Source: Rhizosphaericola sp047606825 (GTDB lineage Bacteria > Bacteroidota > Bacteroidia > Chitinophagales > Chitinophagaceae). Taken from it: a stretch of DNA of 64,000 nt. The notes beneath the pieces are model-generated. The model was not told where the DNA came from. It did no database searches and saw only the letters and a list, made by a program, of their open reading frames with translations. Position numbers and translations under genes: made by a program. Positions 34,806 through 43,746 of this stretch are shown here, piece by piece (positions within the stretch are counted from its first letter, which is position 1; each line of letters opens with the position of its first letter). The DNA lies in the NCBI GenBank assembly GCA_047606825.1, contig JASGDY010000112.1, positions 77,598 to 141,597 on the forward strand. The letters run 5' to 3'.

Positions 34806-36509
34806 ATGCGTATGGATTATTTAAAATATATTTTGGTGTCTGCCTTGGTTCTTTTATCCACAGTTTTATCTGCACAGAGGAATCTGCTTAAAAATGGCAG
34901 TTTCGAAGACGACTTGGAAAGCTGGTCGGCCAATCCAGACATCAAGGTCTCACCCTATGTGCATTTTGAAGGTAAGAATGCCGCCGTAATCCTGTCATTG
35001 CAAGGCACACAATGGGTCGGCATGGATCAGTCCGTACGGTTTCCCAAAAACACCAAGGCTGTTGAGGTAGGTTGTGCTGTCCAGTCCCTGAATATAAAGC
35101 GTGGACCCAATGCATGGAATACAGGTGTTGTAATCTTGGAGTTCCAATCGGGGAAAGACAAGATAGGGGACAATGTCACGCTTGCAAACATAGAAGGCAC
35201 GCAAAACTGGAAGGAAGCGAAAAAGCAGGTCATGGTACCTGATGGTGCCTCCGGCTGCCGTATTATGGTGGCCTTGAGCCAATGTGTGGGTACTTTGTAT
35301 GTCGACAATTTCGACCTGCATGTAATCTCGTTGGACAGCATTCCCGGACACGAGCCGAACAACCCGTTCGTTCCCATAAAACACGACGGAAAGCCTACCC
35401 ACACAGAAGCGGAAACAAAGAAAAATCTTACCGACAAAAATGCCATTAATCAGGTGGCAGACCTCTTCTACAACCTGAAACAAAACGCCTCATCCCATAT
35501 CCTTTTGGGGCAACAGGACGCTACGAAGTCCGGTGTCATCGACTCTGTACACGCCTGGTCTAATGAATTGCAGAACACAGGAATCTCAAGATACCGTTCG
35601 GACATCAAAACACTGACGGGACAATATCCTGCGGTATATGGTTTTGATTTTGCCAAGGCGACAGATACCGGCAAAGGAAATACGTGGTTTTCTTATGAGA
35701 AGAAGATGATGCGGGAGCTGGCAATCGATGCCTATAACCGAAAAGGAGTACTCACTTTTTGCTGGCATGTCCGCAACCCGGTAACAGATAGCTCTTTTTA
35801 CTGGCAGAGGTCTCCTGTGGAAGCCGTTTCCCAAATACTGCCGGGAGGTCTGTTTAATGGGAAATTTAAATCGATGCTGAAATCACTGGCCGACTTTGAC
35901 AAGACGCTCGTGGATAGGAACGGGCAATGGATTCCGATTATTTTCCGTCCTTGGCACGAGATGGACGGCAATTGGTTTTGGTGGGGAGCGGGGCACTGTA
36001 CACCAGAACAGTTCAAGGTGCTATATCGCTATACGGCCAAGTATCTAACCGACACGTTGGGTGTGCACAATATGCTTTTTGCCTGGTCGCCCGATCGCGG
36101 TTTCAGTAATGAAAAAGAATACATGGCATTCTATCCAGGTGACGATGTAGTAGATCTCGTAGGTATGGACCAATATGAAGATATGAAGCCGCAGCATCCC
36201 ATAGATGCGGCCATTAATAAAATAAAGATTGTTTCCGATTATGCCCAGGGACACAACAAACTCGCCGCGATAACGGAAACCGGACTGCAGGGTGTCCCCG
36301 ATTCGTCCTGGTTTACCCAGCGGTTATTAAAAGTACTTACCGCCAATAAATTGCCGTTGTCCTATGTGTTGATTTGGGCAAACACACCCTGGGCGTATTG
36401 GATTCCGTACAAAGGGCATCCGGCAGAGAAAAACTTTGTTGAATTTACTAAACATCCTTACATAGCATTGGGCAGCAATATGCCAAACCTCTACCAACCT
36501 CCTAACTGA
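34806..36509 (+). CDS. GH26 endo-beta-1,4-mannanase with N-terminal binding domain
   Basis: A 567-residue secreted mannanase. The signal peptide (to LSAQ) is followed by a ~150-residue beta-sandwich (LLKNGSFEDDLESW ... LYVDNFDLH) like CBM4/9/CenC modules, then a GH26 barrel from about residue 215. The acid/base Glu385 is in FRPWHEMDGNWFWWG, and the nucleophile Glu491 is in AITETGLQG; both fit the clan A arrangement. It has no lipobox, so it is periplasmic or released rather than lipid-anchored. ATG 34806 (MRMDYLKYIL) is chosen because the frame upstream lacks signal-peptide character. It should cut mannan backbones into oligosaccharides for import. Confidence 0.93.
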   Translation: MRMDYLKYILVSALVLLSTVLSAQRNLLKNGSFEDDLESWSANPDIKVSPYVHFEGKNAAVILSLQGTQWVGMDQSVRFPKNTKAVEVGCAVQSLNIKRGPNAWNTGVVILEFQSGKDKIGDNVTLANIEGTQNWKEAKKQVMVPDGASGCRIMVALSQCVGTLYVDNFDLHVISLDSIPGHEPNNPFVPIKHDGKPTHTEAETKKNLTDKNAINQVADLFYNLKQNASSHILLGQQDATKSGVIDSVHAWSNELQNTGISRYRSDIKTLTGQYPAVYGFDFAKATDTGKGNTWFSYEKKMMRELAIDAYNRKGVLTFCWHVRNPVTDSSFYWQRSPVEAVSQILPGGLFNGKFKSMLKSLADFDKTLVDRNGQWIPIIFRPWHEMDGNWFWWGAGHCTPEQFKVLYRYTAKYLTDTLGVHNMLFAWSPDRGFSNEKEYMAFYPGDDVVDLVGMDQYEDMKPQHPIDAAINKIKIVSDYAQGHNKLAAITETGLQGVPDSSWFTQRLLKVLTANKLPLSYVLIWANTPWAYWIPYKGHPAEKNFVEFTKHPYIALGSNMPNLYQPPN

Positions 36510-36586
36510 GATTGTTTTATCTTCCTATAAACAGTTAAAGGCAGGCTTTTATACAATATTCCAGATAGCATAAATCATACAATATA

Positions 36587-37978
36587 ATGGTCAAAGAAGA
36601 GCAGATTGATATCAGTGAAAAAATCTCTTACGGATTAGGAGATGCGGCTTCGTCCATGTTTTGGAAGATTTTCAGTATGTACCTCCTTTTTTTCTATACT
36701 GATGTGTTTGGATTGGCGGCAGCAATGGTAGGTACTATGTTTTTGGTGACCAAGATATGGGATTCTCTTTTTGACCCGTTCGTAGGCGTTATCTCTGATC
36801 GCGTGGAAACCAGGTGGGGGAAGTTTCGACCTTTTTTGTTATGGGTTGCTGTTCCTTTTGCCGCGTTGGGCGCAATAACATTTTTGACACCCAGTTTTTC
36901 TGTTTCAGGCAAGCTTGTTTACGCCTACGTTACCTATAGCCTGATGATGATGGTATATTCGTTGATAAATGTACCTTATGCGTCGTTGCTTGGGGTGATG
37001 TCTGCCGATGGAAAAGTGAGGACGACACTGGCTTCTTACCGTATGGTTTTTGCTTTTGCGGGCGGTCTGGTTGCTCTCTGGGCAATAGAGCCGCTGGTCA
37101 AGCATTTCGGAGACGGAACACTGACATCGCAGCACGGATGGTTTATGGCTATCGTGGTTTTTGGCGTTGTGTCTATTTTACTGTTTTTGGGGTGCTTTGC
37201 CGGTACGATGGAGAGGATAAAACCCATTCAGGAAAAAACGAACTTAAAAGACGACTTGAAAGACTTGATTGCCAACAGGCCTTGGTGGATTTTGTTGGGT
37301 GCAGGTGTGGCTACCTTGGTTTTCAATACCATCCGCGATGGAGGTGCTATTTATTTTTTTAAATATTACATCGGTGAAAACGACAGCAACAATATACACT
37401 TGTGGGGCGTCTCTATGTCTTTGACATCGGCCTACCTTGTTTTGGGACAGGCTGCCAACATTGTGGGTGTAGTTTCCGCAACCCCACTTTCTAATAAAAT
37501 TGGAAAAAAGAATACATTCTTTTGGGCTATGCTGATAGCTTCTGTTTTGAGTGTTGTTTTTTATTTTGTACCTAAAGATTGTGTCAGCAGTCTGATGCTG
37601 CTCCAATTTTTGATAAGTATTTGCGCCGGGGCTATATTTCCCTTATTATGGTCAATGTACGCCGACACTGCAGACTATAGTGAGTGGAAACAAGGCCGTC
37701 GTGCTACTGGACTTGTATTTTCCGCTTCCTCCATGTCGCAGAAATTGGGATGGGCCTTAGGTGGCGCATTGACAGGCTGGCTGCTGGCCTCCTTTGGGTT
37801 TAAGGCCAATCTGGCTCAGTCGGCAACTGCATTGGACGGGATTAGGTGGATGTTGAGCTTGCTGCCGGCGGTAGGCTCCATTGTATCCATGATTTTTATT
37901 CTGTTTTATCCATTGGATGAATACAAACTGGCAGAAATTACACAAGCATTGAACAATAAAAGAAGTCAGAAAAGTTAA
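36587..37978 (+). CDS. GPH-family sugar:cation symporter (MFS)
   Basis: A 463-residue inner-membrane transporter with about 12 helices. The glycoside-pentoside-hexuronide motif DRVETRWGKFRPFLLW lies in the loop after helix 2, and a second conserved stretch (DTADYSEWKQGRRATGLVFS) appears in the C-terminal half. It follows the mannanase and precedes the two cytoplasmic mannobiose enzymes, so it most likely brings beta-1,4-mannobiose from periplasm to cytoplasm with Na+ or H+. Substrate assignment rests on gene order and on similar transporters in known mannobiose pathways. Confidence 0.92.
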   Translation: MVKEEQIDISEKISYGLGDAASSMFWKIFSMYLLFFYTDVFGLAAAMVGTMFLVTKIWDSLFDPFVGVISDRVETRWGKFRPFLLWVAVPFAALGAITFLTPSFSVSGKLVYAYVTYSLMMMVYSLINVPYASLLGVMSADGKVRTTLASYRMVFAFAGGLVALWAIEPLVKHFGDGTLTSQHGWFMAIVVFGVVSILLFLGCFAGTMERIKPIQEKTNLKDDLKDLIANRPWWILLGAGVATLVFNTIRDGGAIYFFKYYIGENDSNNIHLWGVSMSLTSAYLVLGQAANIVGVVSATPLSNKIGKKNTFFWAMLIASVLSVVFYFVPKDCVSSLMLLQFLISICAGAIFPLLWSMYADTADYSEWKQGRRATGLVFSASSMSQKLGWALGGALTGWLLASFGFKANLAQSATALDGIRWMLSLLPAVGSIVSMIFILFYPLDEYKLAEITQALNNKRSQKS

Positions 37979-38001
37979 TCGAAAAAAATACCAATCATAC
38001 T

Positions 38002-39174
38002 ATGAGCATTTTTGAAAACAGAAGAAATGAAATTATCGAAGCATACGAAGCTTTGATAACCCGAAAAAATTATCCAGAAGTATTGTCCAACGGTATTTAC
38101 CAGCGCTACCAACATCCCGTCCTGACTGGAGCGCATGCTCCCTATTTCTGGAGATATGATTTGAATGAGAATAGCAATCCTCTTTTTGAAGAACGCATTG
38201 GCATCAATGCGGCGTTTAACGCCGGCGCGATAAAATTCAACGACAGGTATGTTTTGCTGGCAAGAGTGGAAGGCAATGACCGGAAATCCTTTTTTGCCAT
38301 TGCCGAAAGTCCCAATGGCGTGGACAATTTTCGTTTCTGGAACAAGCCTATTTTGATTCCAGGCGGCAATCCCAACGAAACCAACTATTACGATATGCGT
38401 CTGGTACAGCATGAGGATGGCTACATCTATGGCACGTTTTGCGTAGAAAGCCGTGATCCTTCCGCCTCTGCCGCCGACCAGTCTTCCGCAGTAGCGCAAT
38501 GTGGTATTGTCAGGACGAAGGATTTGTTGCATTGGGAAAGGTTGGACGACCTAAAAACACCATCCCCGCAGCAACGCAACGTCGTGGTGCATCCTGAATT
38601 TGTCAATGGTAGATATGCCTTTTATACACGTCCTCAGGATGGTTTTATCGACACCGGCAAAGGTGGAGGTATCGGTTTTGGGCTGGCTGACAATATGGAG
38701 CATGCCGTGATCGCAAACGAAACCATTGTGGACGCAAAGAAATACCATACCGTATACGAAGCCAAAAACGGCATGGGGCCGGCACCCATCAAGACAAAGA
38801 AAGGGTGGCTACAGCTGGCACATGGCGTGCGCAATTCGGCCGCCGGCTTGCGTTATGTGCTGTACCTGTTTATGACCGATTTACAGAACCCTTCTAAGGT
38901 GATATACAAACCGGCAGGTTTTTTCATGGCGCCCAAAGGCCAGGAACGGGTGGGGGACGTGTCCAACGTATTGTTTGCCAATGGCTGGATAGCCGACGAA
39001 AATGGCAAAGTATTTATTTACTATGCCTCTTCCGATACGCGTATGCACGTTGCCGTTTCCTCTATAGACCAACTGGTGGACTATGTCATGCATTCGCCGT
39101 CCGATGGTTATTATTCCAATGCCTCTGTGGAAAAGATTTTGGCATTGGTGGATACAAATGATGGATTGTATTAA
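38002..39174 (+). CDS. GH130 4-O-beta-D-mannosyl-D-glucose phosphorylase
   Basis: A cytoplasmic 390-residue phosphorylase. It converts mannosyl-beta-1,4-glucose plus phosphate into alpha-mannose-1-phosphate and glucose (EC 2.4.1.281). No signal peptide. Features include GAHAPYFWRYDLN near residue 43, RIGINAAFNAGAI, and NETNYYDMRLVQHEDG. The Asp of YYDMR is residue 131, the same number as the proton-donor Asp131 described for the Bacteroides fragilis enzyme. Phosphate-binding Arg/His residues are expected in RPQDGFIDTGKGGGIGFG and HTVYEAKNGMGPAP. The epimerase that makes its substrate is the next gene (11 bp gap). Subfamily GH130_1 fits best; hydrolase-type GH130_2 members are less likely. Confidence 0.93.
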   Translation: MSIFENRRNEIIEAYEALITRKNYPEVLSNGIYQRYQHPVLTGAHAPYFWRYDLNENSNPLFEERIGINAAFNAGAIKFNDRYVLLARVEGNDRKSFFAIAESPNGVDNFRFWNKPILIPGGNPNETNYYDMRLVQHEDGYIYGTFCVESRDPSASAADQSSAVAQCGIVRTKDLLHWERLDDLKTPSPQQRNVVVHPEFVNGRYAFYTRPQDGFIDTGKGGGIGFGLADNMEHAVIANETIVDAKKYHTVYEAKNGMGPAPIKTKKGWLQLAHGVRNSAAGLRYVLYLFMTDLQNPSKVIYKPAGFFMAPKGQERVGDVSNVLFANGWIADENGKVFIYYASSDTRMHVAVSSIDQLVDYVMHSPSDGYYSNASVEKILALVDTNDGLY

Positions 39175-39185
39175 CTAGAATGTGA

Positions 39186-40397
39186 ATGGAAATAACAGCA
39201 TTACTGGAAAAATTAAGGGCTCAGGCCACTCTGGAACTGCCTCGGATTTTAGCATTCTGGTCCAGTAAAATGAGGGATGGAAAAAACGGAGGTTTTTACG
39301 GCCAAATCGACGGTTGGGACATACTGCATAAAGATGCAGAAAAAGGCGGCGTGTTGAATGCACGTATTTTGTGGACTTACAGTGCCTCCTATAACCAAAC
39401 GAAAGACGCCCTTTATCTGACACAGGCAACTTACGCATGGTCTTATATCCAAAAGTATTTTGTCGATAAGGAACATGGCGGTATATTCTGGAGTGTAAGT
39501 GCCGAAGGACAACCTTTCAGGACACGCAAACAGATATACTGCCAGGCATTTATGATATATGCTTTAAGCGAATATTATATTGCGACAGAAGATTGCGAAG
39601 CCTTGGCCTTGGCAACACAATTGTTTACATTGGTGGAAAAATACAGTTTCGATCCAGAACGCGGTGGTTATTTTGAAGCCTTTACGCGCGACTGGCAGAT
39701 GGAAACAGATTTGCGGTTGAGCGAGAAAGATGAGAACGAGAAAAAGACGATGAATACGCATTTGCATGTTATTGAAAGTTATGCTGCCCTTTATCGGGTC
39801 TGGAAAAATAAAAAACTGAAAAAACAAATCGTTCATTTGTTGAATGTTTTCCATCGCCATATTTACGATGCCAATTCCCGCCACCTGATTTTGTTTTTCG
39901 ATGAAAAATGGCACAGCCGCCATGCAATTGTGTCTTATGGGCATGATATTGAGGCTGGATGGTTACTACAGGAAGCCGCCGAAGTCATCGAAGATACATA
40001 TTGGATAGATGTGACGAGGAAAATAGCTATTGAACTGACTGATGCGGCATCTGAAGCATTGGATATGGATGGAGGGCTTTGGTACGAAAAAGAGGGCGAT
40101 GGATGGGTGTTTCAAAAGCATTGGTGGCCTCAAGCAGAAGCGGTAGTTGGTTTTTTAAATGCTTTTCAGATCTCAATGAACCCTACCTATCTAGAAAGAG
40201 CAGCACATACATGGGATTTTGTCGAAGACAAAATAAAGGATTCCAAAAATGGTGAATGGTTTTGGGGAATTAACCAAGATGGGACGGTCATGCGAGAAGG
40301 TGACAAGGCTGGTTTCTGGAAATGTCCTTACCACAATTGCCGTGCTTGCTTGGAAATAATGAAACGTGTTCCTATTGTTCAAAATATAAATGCATAA
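39186..40397 (+). CDS. AGE-family cellobiose/mannobiose 2-epimerase
   Basis: A cytoplasmic 403-residue (alpha/alpha)6-barrel enzyme of the N-acylglucosamine 2-epimerase superfamily. Typical segments are LNARILWTYSASYNQTKDA, THLHVIESYAALYRVWKNKK, SYGHDIEAGWLLQEAAEV and VFQKHWWPQAEAVVGFLNAF, which carry the catalytic and sugar-contacting His, Glu and Trp residues. Neighbouring GH130 mannosylglucose phosphorylase strongly indicates conversion of beta-1,4-mannobiose to mannosyl-glucose (EC 5.1.3.11 activity). No signal peptide. It overlaps the start of the next gene by 8 bp, indicating translational coupling. Confidence 0.93.
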   Translation: MEITALLEKLRAQATLELPRILAFWSSKMRDGKNGGFYGQIDGWDILHKDAEKGGVLNARILWTYSASYNQTKDALYLTQATYAWSYIQKYFVDKEHGGIFWSVSAEGQPFRTRKQIYCQAFMIYALSEYYIATEDCEALALATQLFTLVEKYSFDPERGGYFEAFTRDWQMETDLRLSEKDENEKKTMNTHLHVIESYAALYRVWKNKKLKKQIVHLLNVFHRHIYDANSRHLILFFDEKWHSRHAIVSYGHDIEAGWLLQEAAEVIEDTYWIDVTRKIAIELTDAASEALDMDGGLWYEKEGDGWVFQKHWWPQAEAVVGFLNAFQISMNPTYLERAAHTWDFVEDKIKDSKNGEWFWGINQDGTVMREGDKAGFWKCPYHNCRACLEIMKRVPIVQNINA

Positions 40398-41457
40398 AAT
40401 GAAAATGATAAGATTTGCCTGGCTGTTAGGTATATGTACATTTTTTTGCTTCCGTTGCTGGGCTGGCCACTATCGGGGTGACGATCCGCGTATTCGATAT
40501 ATGGGACGTATCGAAATGTTTGGAAGCCAACCTCGGTTGTGGACAGGCGGAGCGTATTTCAGTTTTCGATTCAAAGGCGATACCGCAATGGTAATACTGG
40601 AAGACGAAGTACGTTATGGCGTTCAGCACAACTATATGGAAATACAGGTGGACAACGACAGGCCTATTCGGTTACGGCTAAACAAAAAAATAGATACAAT
40701 CTATATTGTCCCAGCAACGAAAAGTGCAGTCCACAATACGGTTGTTTGCAAAGATACTGAAACAGGAATCGGTTATGTTGGCGTCAACGGAATTGTCGCA
40801 GAGGAATTATTGCCCTTACCGAAAGGCAAAAAACTGTTGTTTGAGTTTTACGGCGATTCCATCACTTGTGGGGCATCCAGCGATACATCCTCGGTCGGAT
40901 GCCATGCTGGGCGTTGGGAAGACCAGCACAACGGTTATATGGCTTATGGAGCACAGTTGGCGAGAATGGAAGATGCCGATTGGATTATGAGTTCCGTTTC
41001 CGGAATTGGACTGATGCATAGTTGTTGTGACATGAAAATAGTGATGCCTGAAGTCTGGAGAACAATGGATATGCACAACGATTCCCTGCGGTGGGATTTT
41101 AAATATAGTCCAAACGTGGTTTTTGTCTGTTTAGGTCAAAATGATGGTATTCAGGATAAAACAACATTCAGGGACAATTATGTTGATTTTCTGCAAAAGT
41201 TGCGTATGCAATATCTTCATCAGCCTATCGTGCTTCTCTCGTCACCCATGGCAGATACGTCGTTAAGACAATTTCTGAAGATGGAAATAGAGAGTGTTTT
41301 AAAAAAAGCTCAAAAAAAAGGAATGAAGAAGCTTTATTCCTACGTGTTTGAGCAAAACTATAACAGTGGTTGCGACGCACATCCTTCCATTGCGGAACAT
41401 ACAGCAATAGCTGCTCAGTTGGATGCATATCTCAAAAAAGAAAAAGGAATTTTATAG
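40390..41457 (+). CDS. CE2-like acetyl-mannan/xylan esterase
   Basis: A 355-residue secreted esterase with an N-terminal signal peptide (MKMIRFAWLLGICTFFCFRC; several Met starts at 40390, 40399 and 40405), a jelly-roll domain (about residues 30-130) and an SGNH hydrolase domain. The nucleophile Ser is in FEFYGDSITCGASS, an Asn block is in FVCLGQNDG, and the Asp-His pair is in DAHPSIAEHTAIA. This two-domain form matches carbohydrate esterase family 2. In the mannan locus it should remove acetyl groups so that mannanases and glucosidases can act. The secreted SGNH esterase at the other end of the locus is unrelated in sequence. Confidence 0.85.
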   Translation: MHKMKMIRFAWLLGICTFFCFRCWAGHYRGDDPRIRYMGRIEMFGSQPRLWTGGAYFSFRFKGDTAMVILEDEVRYGVQHNYMEIQVDNDRPIRLRLNKKIDTIYIVPATKSAVHNTVVCKDTETGIGYVGVNGIVAEELLPLPKGKKLLFEFYGDSITCGASSDTSSVGCHAGRWEDQHNGYMAYGAQLARMEDADWIMSSVSGIGLMHSCCDMKIVMPEVWRTMDMHNDSLRWDFKYSPNVVFVCLGQNDGIQDKTTFRDNYVDFLQKLRMQYLHQPIVLLSSPMADTSLRQFLKMEIESVLKKAQKKGMKKLYSYVFEQNYNSGCDAHPSIAEHTAIAAQLDAYLKKEKGIL

Positions 41458-41483
41458 TTAAAAACATAGGAAAAGATGGCGAT

Positions 41484-43736
41484 ATGGTTAGGAGAATATT
41501 ATTACTGGGAGGCTTGACGGTCTTGTTGTCGCGTCAGAGTGTCCATGCTCAAAACAAAACTCAGAATGCGCTTTATATGGATATGGATAAATCAATTCGA
41601 GACAGGGTAGATGACCTATTGGGTAGAATGACCGTAGAAGAGAAGGCTGGACAACTGAACCAGATCAACGGCGGCATTTTTACTGGCCCCGCATTGAACG
41701 ACGATGGGCAAAAAGCCAAAATACAGATGGTTACGGCCGGCAAGGTCGGTTCCATGCTTAATGTCATTGGAATAAAGGACACCAAAGAAATACAGAAAGC
41801 CGCAGTGGAAAAAAGCCGGTTGGGAATACCATTGCTTTTTGGCTATGATGTTATCCATGGCTACAAAACGATTTTCCCCATTCCTTTGGCGGAAGCCTGT
41901 AGCTGGGATTTAACGCAAATAGAAAAAAACGCTAAGGTGGCGGCATCCGAGGCTTCCGCAGCAGGCATCCATTGGGCATTTGCTCCCATGTGCGACATCA
42001 GCAATGATCCGAGGTGGGGGCGCGTCATGGAAGGTATTGGCGAAGATCCTTATTATGGCGCTCTTGTTTCGGCAGCCCGTGTCAAAGGTTTGCAGGGTAA
42101 TCTATCGAAGACAAACGTTTTGGCCTGTGTCAAGCATTTTGCCGCATACGGAACAGTAGAAAGCGGACGTGAATACAATTTTACGGACGTATCCCGTTTT
42201 CTGTTGTGGAACAAATATTTGCCGCCATATAAAGCGGCCGTCGATGCGGGTGCCGTGACGGTGATGAACGGTTTTACGACATTGGACGGCATACCGGTAA
42301 GTGCCAATAAGTTTTTGGCAACGGACGTGCTAAAGAAGAAGTGGGGATTTGAAGGTTTCTTGGTAAGTGACTGGAACTCTTTCGGGGAAATGGTAAATTG
42401 GGGGTATGCCACGGACAAAAAAGATGCCGTGGAAAAAGCTTTCAATGCCGGTTCTATGATGGACATGGAAACGCGTGGCATGGTAGAGTATGTACCAGAA
42501 CTGGTCAAGGAAGGAAAGATCTCCATGGAGGAACTGGACAGGGCAGTAGGGCGTATCCTCGCCGTCAAATTCAAATTGGGATTGTTTGATGATCCTTACA
42601 AATATTGCGACGAAAACCGGGAAAAAACGGACATATTTACCCCCTCCAATAGGTCGGAAGTCTTGAAGGCCGCCGAAGGTTCCATCATTTTGTTGAAAAA
42701 TGACAACAATACGCTGCCTTTGGTTTCTGGTAAAAAGGTTGCCTTGGTCGGTGCCTTGGCATCGAGCCATCAGGACATGTTTGATTTTTGGGTAGCGCAG
42801 GGCAATGTGCAGGATGCAGTCACCTTAAAAGAGGCATTTGACCATGAATACGGAAATGGTTATTATTTTGCGGAAGGTTATAGTCTGGACGGAAAAGAAA
42901 ATGGTAATCTGGTAAATGATGCTATAAAAGCAGCTAACAAAAGCGACGTGGTTGTGGTAAATGTTGGCATTTCCGGAAATATGGCAGGAGAAGACCGCTC
43001 TTTGGCGAACCCTGTAATTCCGGAAAATCAAATCAGGCTGCTAAAAACGTTAAAATCAACAGGAAAGCCAGTAATTATGGTCGTCACAGCTGGACGGCCG
43101 TTGATATTGACAGAGGCACTTCCTCATGTGGATGCAATCGTGTATGGCTGGATATTGGGAACGGAGACAGGAACTGCCATTCTGCATGTTTTAAACGGCA
43201 GCCATAATCCAAGTGCTAAGACGGTAATGAGTTTTCCGTATGCCGTAGGACAGATTCCCGTCTATTACAATCATTTCAATACAGGCCGTCCCGATCCTAC
43301 GGACGGTGCAGGTAATTGGTACAGCCGTTATCGTGACATTCCTTGTGAACCGTTGTTCCCTTTTGGTTTTGGGCTGAGCTATACGCATTTTTCTTATAGC
43401 AACATGGCTATTGATACGGAAACTTTGAAGGTTGGACAGATTCTAAAAGTCGCCATTGATGTAAAGAACGATGGAGACAGGGATGGGGAAGAGGTGGTTC
43501 AACTATATATCCATGATTTGGCGGCTTCTGTTATCCGTCCGGTGAAAGAATTAAAAAGGTTTCAGAAAGTTTTCCTGAAAAAAGGAACGTCAAAGACGCT
43601 CACCTTCGAATTGGATGACGATGCGTTGTCATTTTTTAATTCAAATGGGGACAAGGTTTTGGAATCCGGAAAATTTGATGTTTTTGTTGGTGGCAATTCT
43701 CGTGATGTACTGTCAAAATCATTTGAATTGAAATGA
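41484..43736 (+). CDS. GH3 beta-glucosidase (periplasmic)
   Basis: A 750-residue GH3 enzyme with a signal peptide (MVRRILLLGGLTVLLSRQSVHAQ). The TIM-barrel domain carries KHFAAYGTVESGREYN and the nucleophile Asp296 in GFLVSDWNSFG. The alpha/beta sandwich carries the likely acid/base Glu503 in NMAGEDRSL, and a fibronectin-III-like domain closes the protein (RPVKELKRFQKVFL). Length and order match BglX-type enzymes. In this locus it would release non-reducing glucose, or possibly mannose, from glucomannan oligosaccharides. ATG 41484 is chosen for the signal peptide; the frame is open upstream into the preceding gene but reads non-homologous sequence. Confidence 0.92.
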   Translation: MVRRILLLGGLTVLLSRQSVHAQNKTQNALYMDMDKSIRDRVDDLLGRMTVEEKAGQLNQINGGIFTGPALNDDGQKAKIQMVTAGKVGSMLNVIGIKDTKEIQKAAVEKSRLGIPLLFGYDVIHGYKTIFPIPLAEACSWDLTQIEKNAKVAASEASAAGIHWAFAPMCDISNDPRWGRVMEGIGEDPYYGALVSAARVKGLQGNLSKTNVLACVKHFAAYGTVESGREYNFTDVSRFLLWNKYLPPYKAAVDAGAVTVMNGFTTLDGIPVSANKFLATDVLKKKWGFEGFLVSDWNSFGEMVNWGYATDKKDAVEKAFNAGSMMDMETRGMVEYVPELVKEGKISMEELDRAVGRILAVKFKLGLFDDPYKYCDENREKTDIFTPSNRSEVLKAAEGSIILLKNDNNTLPLVSGKKVALVGALASSHQDMFDFWVAQGNVQDAVTLKEAFDHEYGNGYYFAEGYSLDGKENGNLVNDAIKAANKSDVVVVNVGISGNMAGEDRSLANPVIPENQIRLLKTLKSTGKPVIMVVTAGRPLILTEALPHVDAIVYGWILGTETGTAILHVLNGSHNPSAKTVMSFPYAVGQIPVYYNHFNTGRPDPTDGAGNWYSRYRDIPCEPLFPFGFGLSYTHFSYSNMAIDTETLKVGQILKVAIDVKNDGDRDGEEVVQLYIHDLAASVIRPVKELKRFQKVFLKKGTSKTLTFELDDDALSFFNSNGDKVLESGKFDVFVGGNSRDVLSKSFELK

Positions 43737-43746
43737 ATATTTAGGT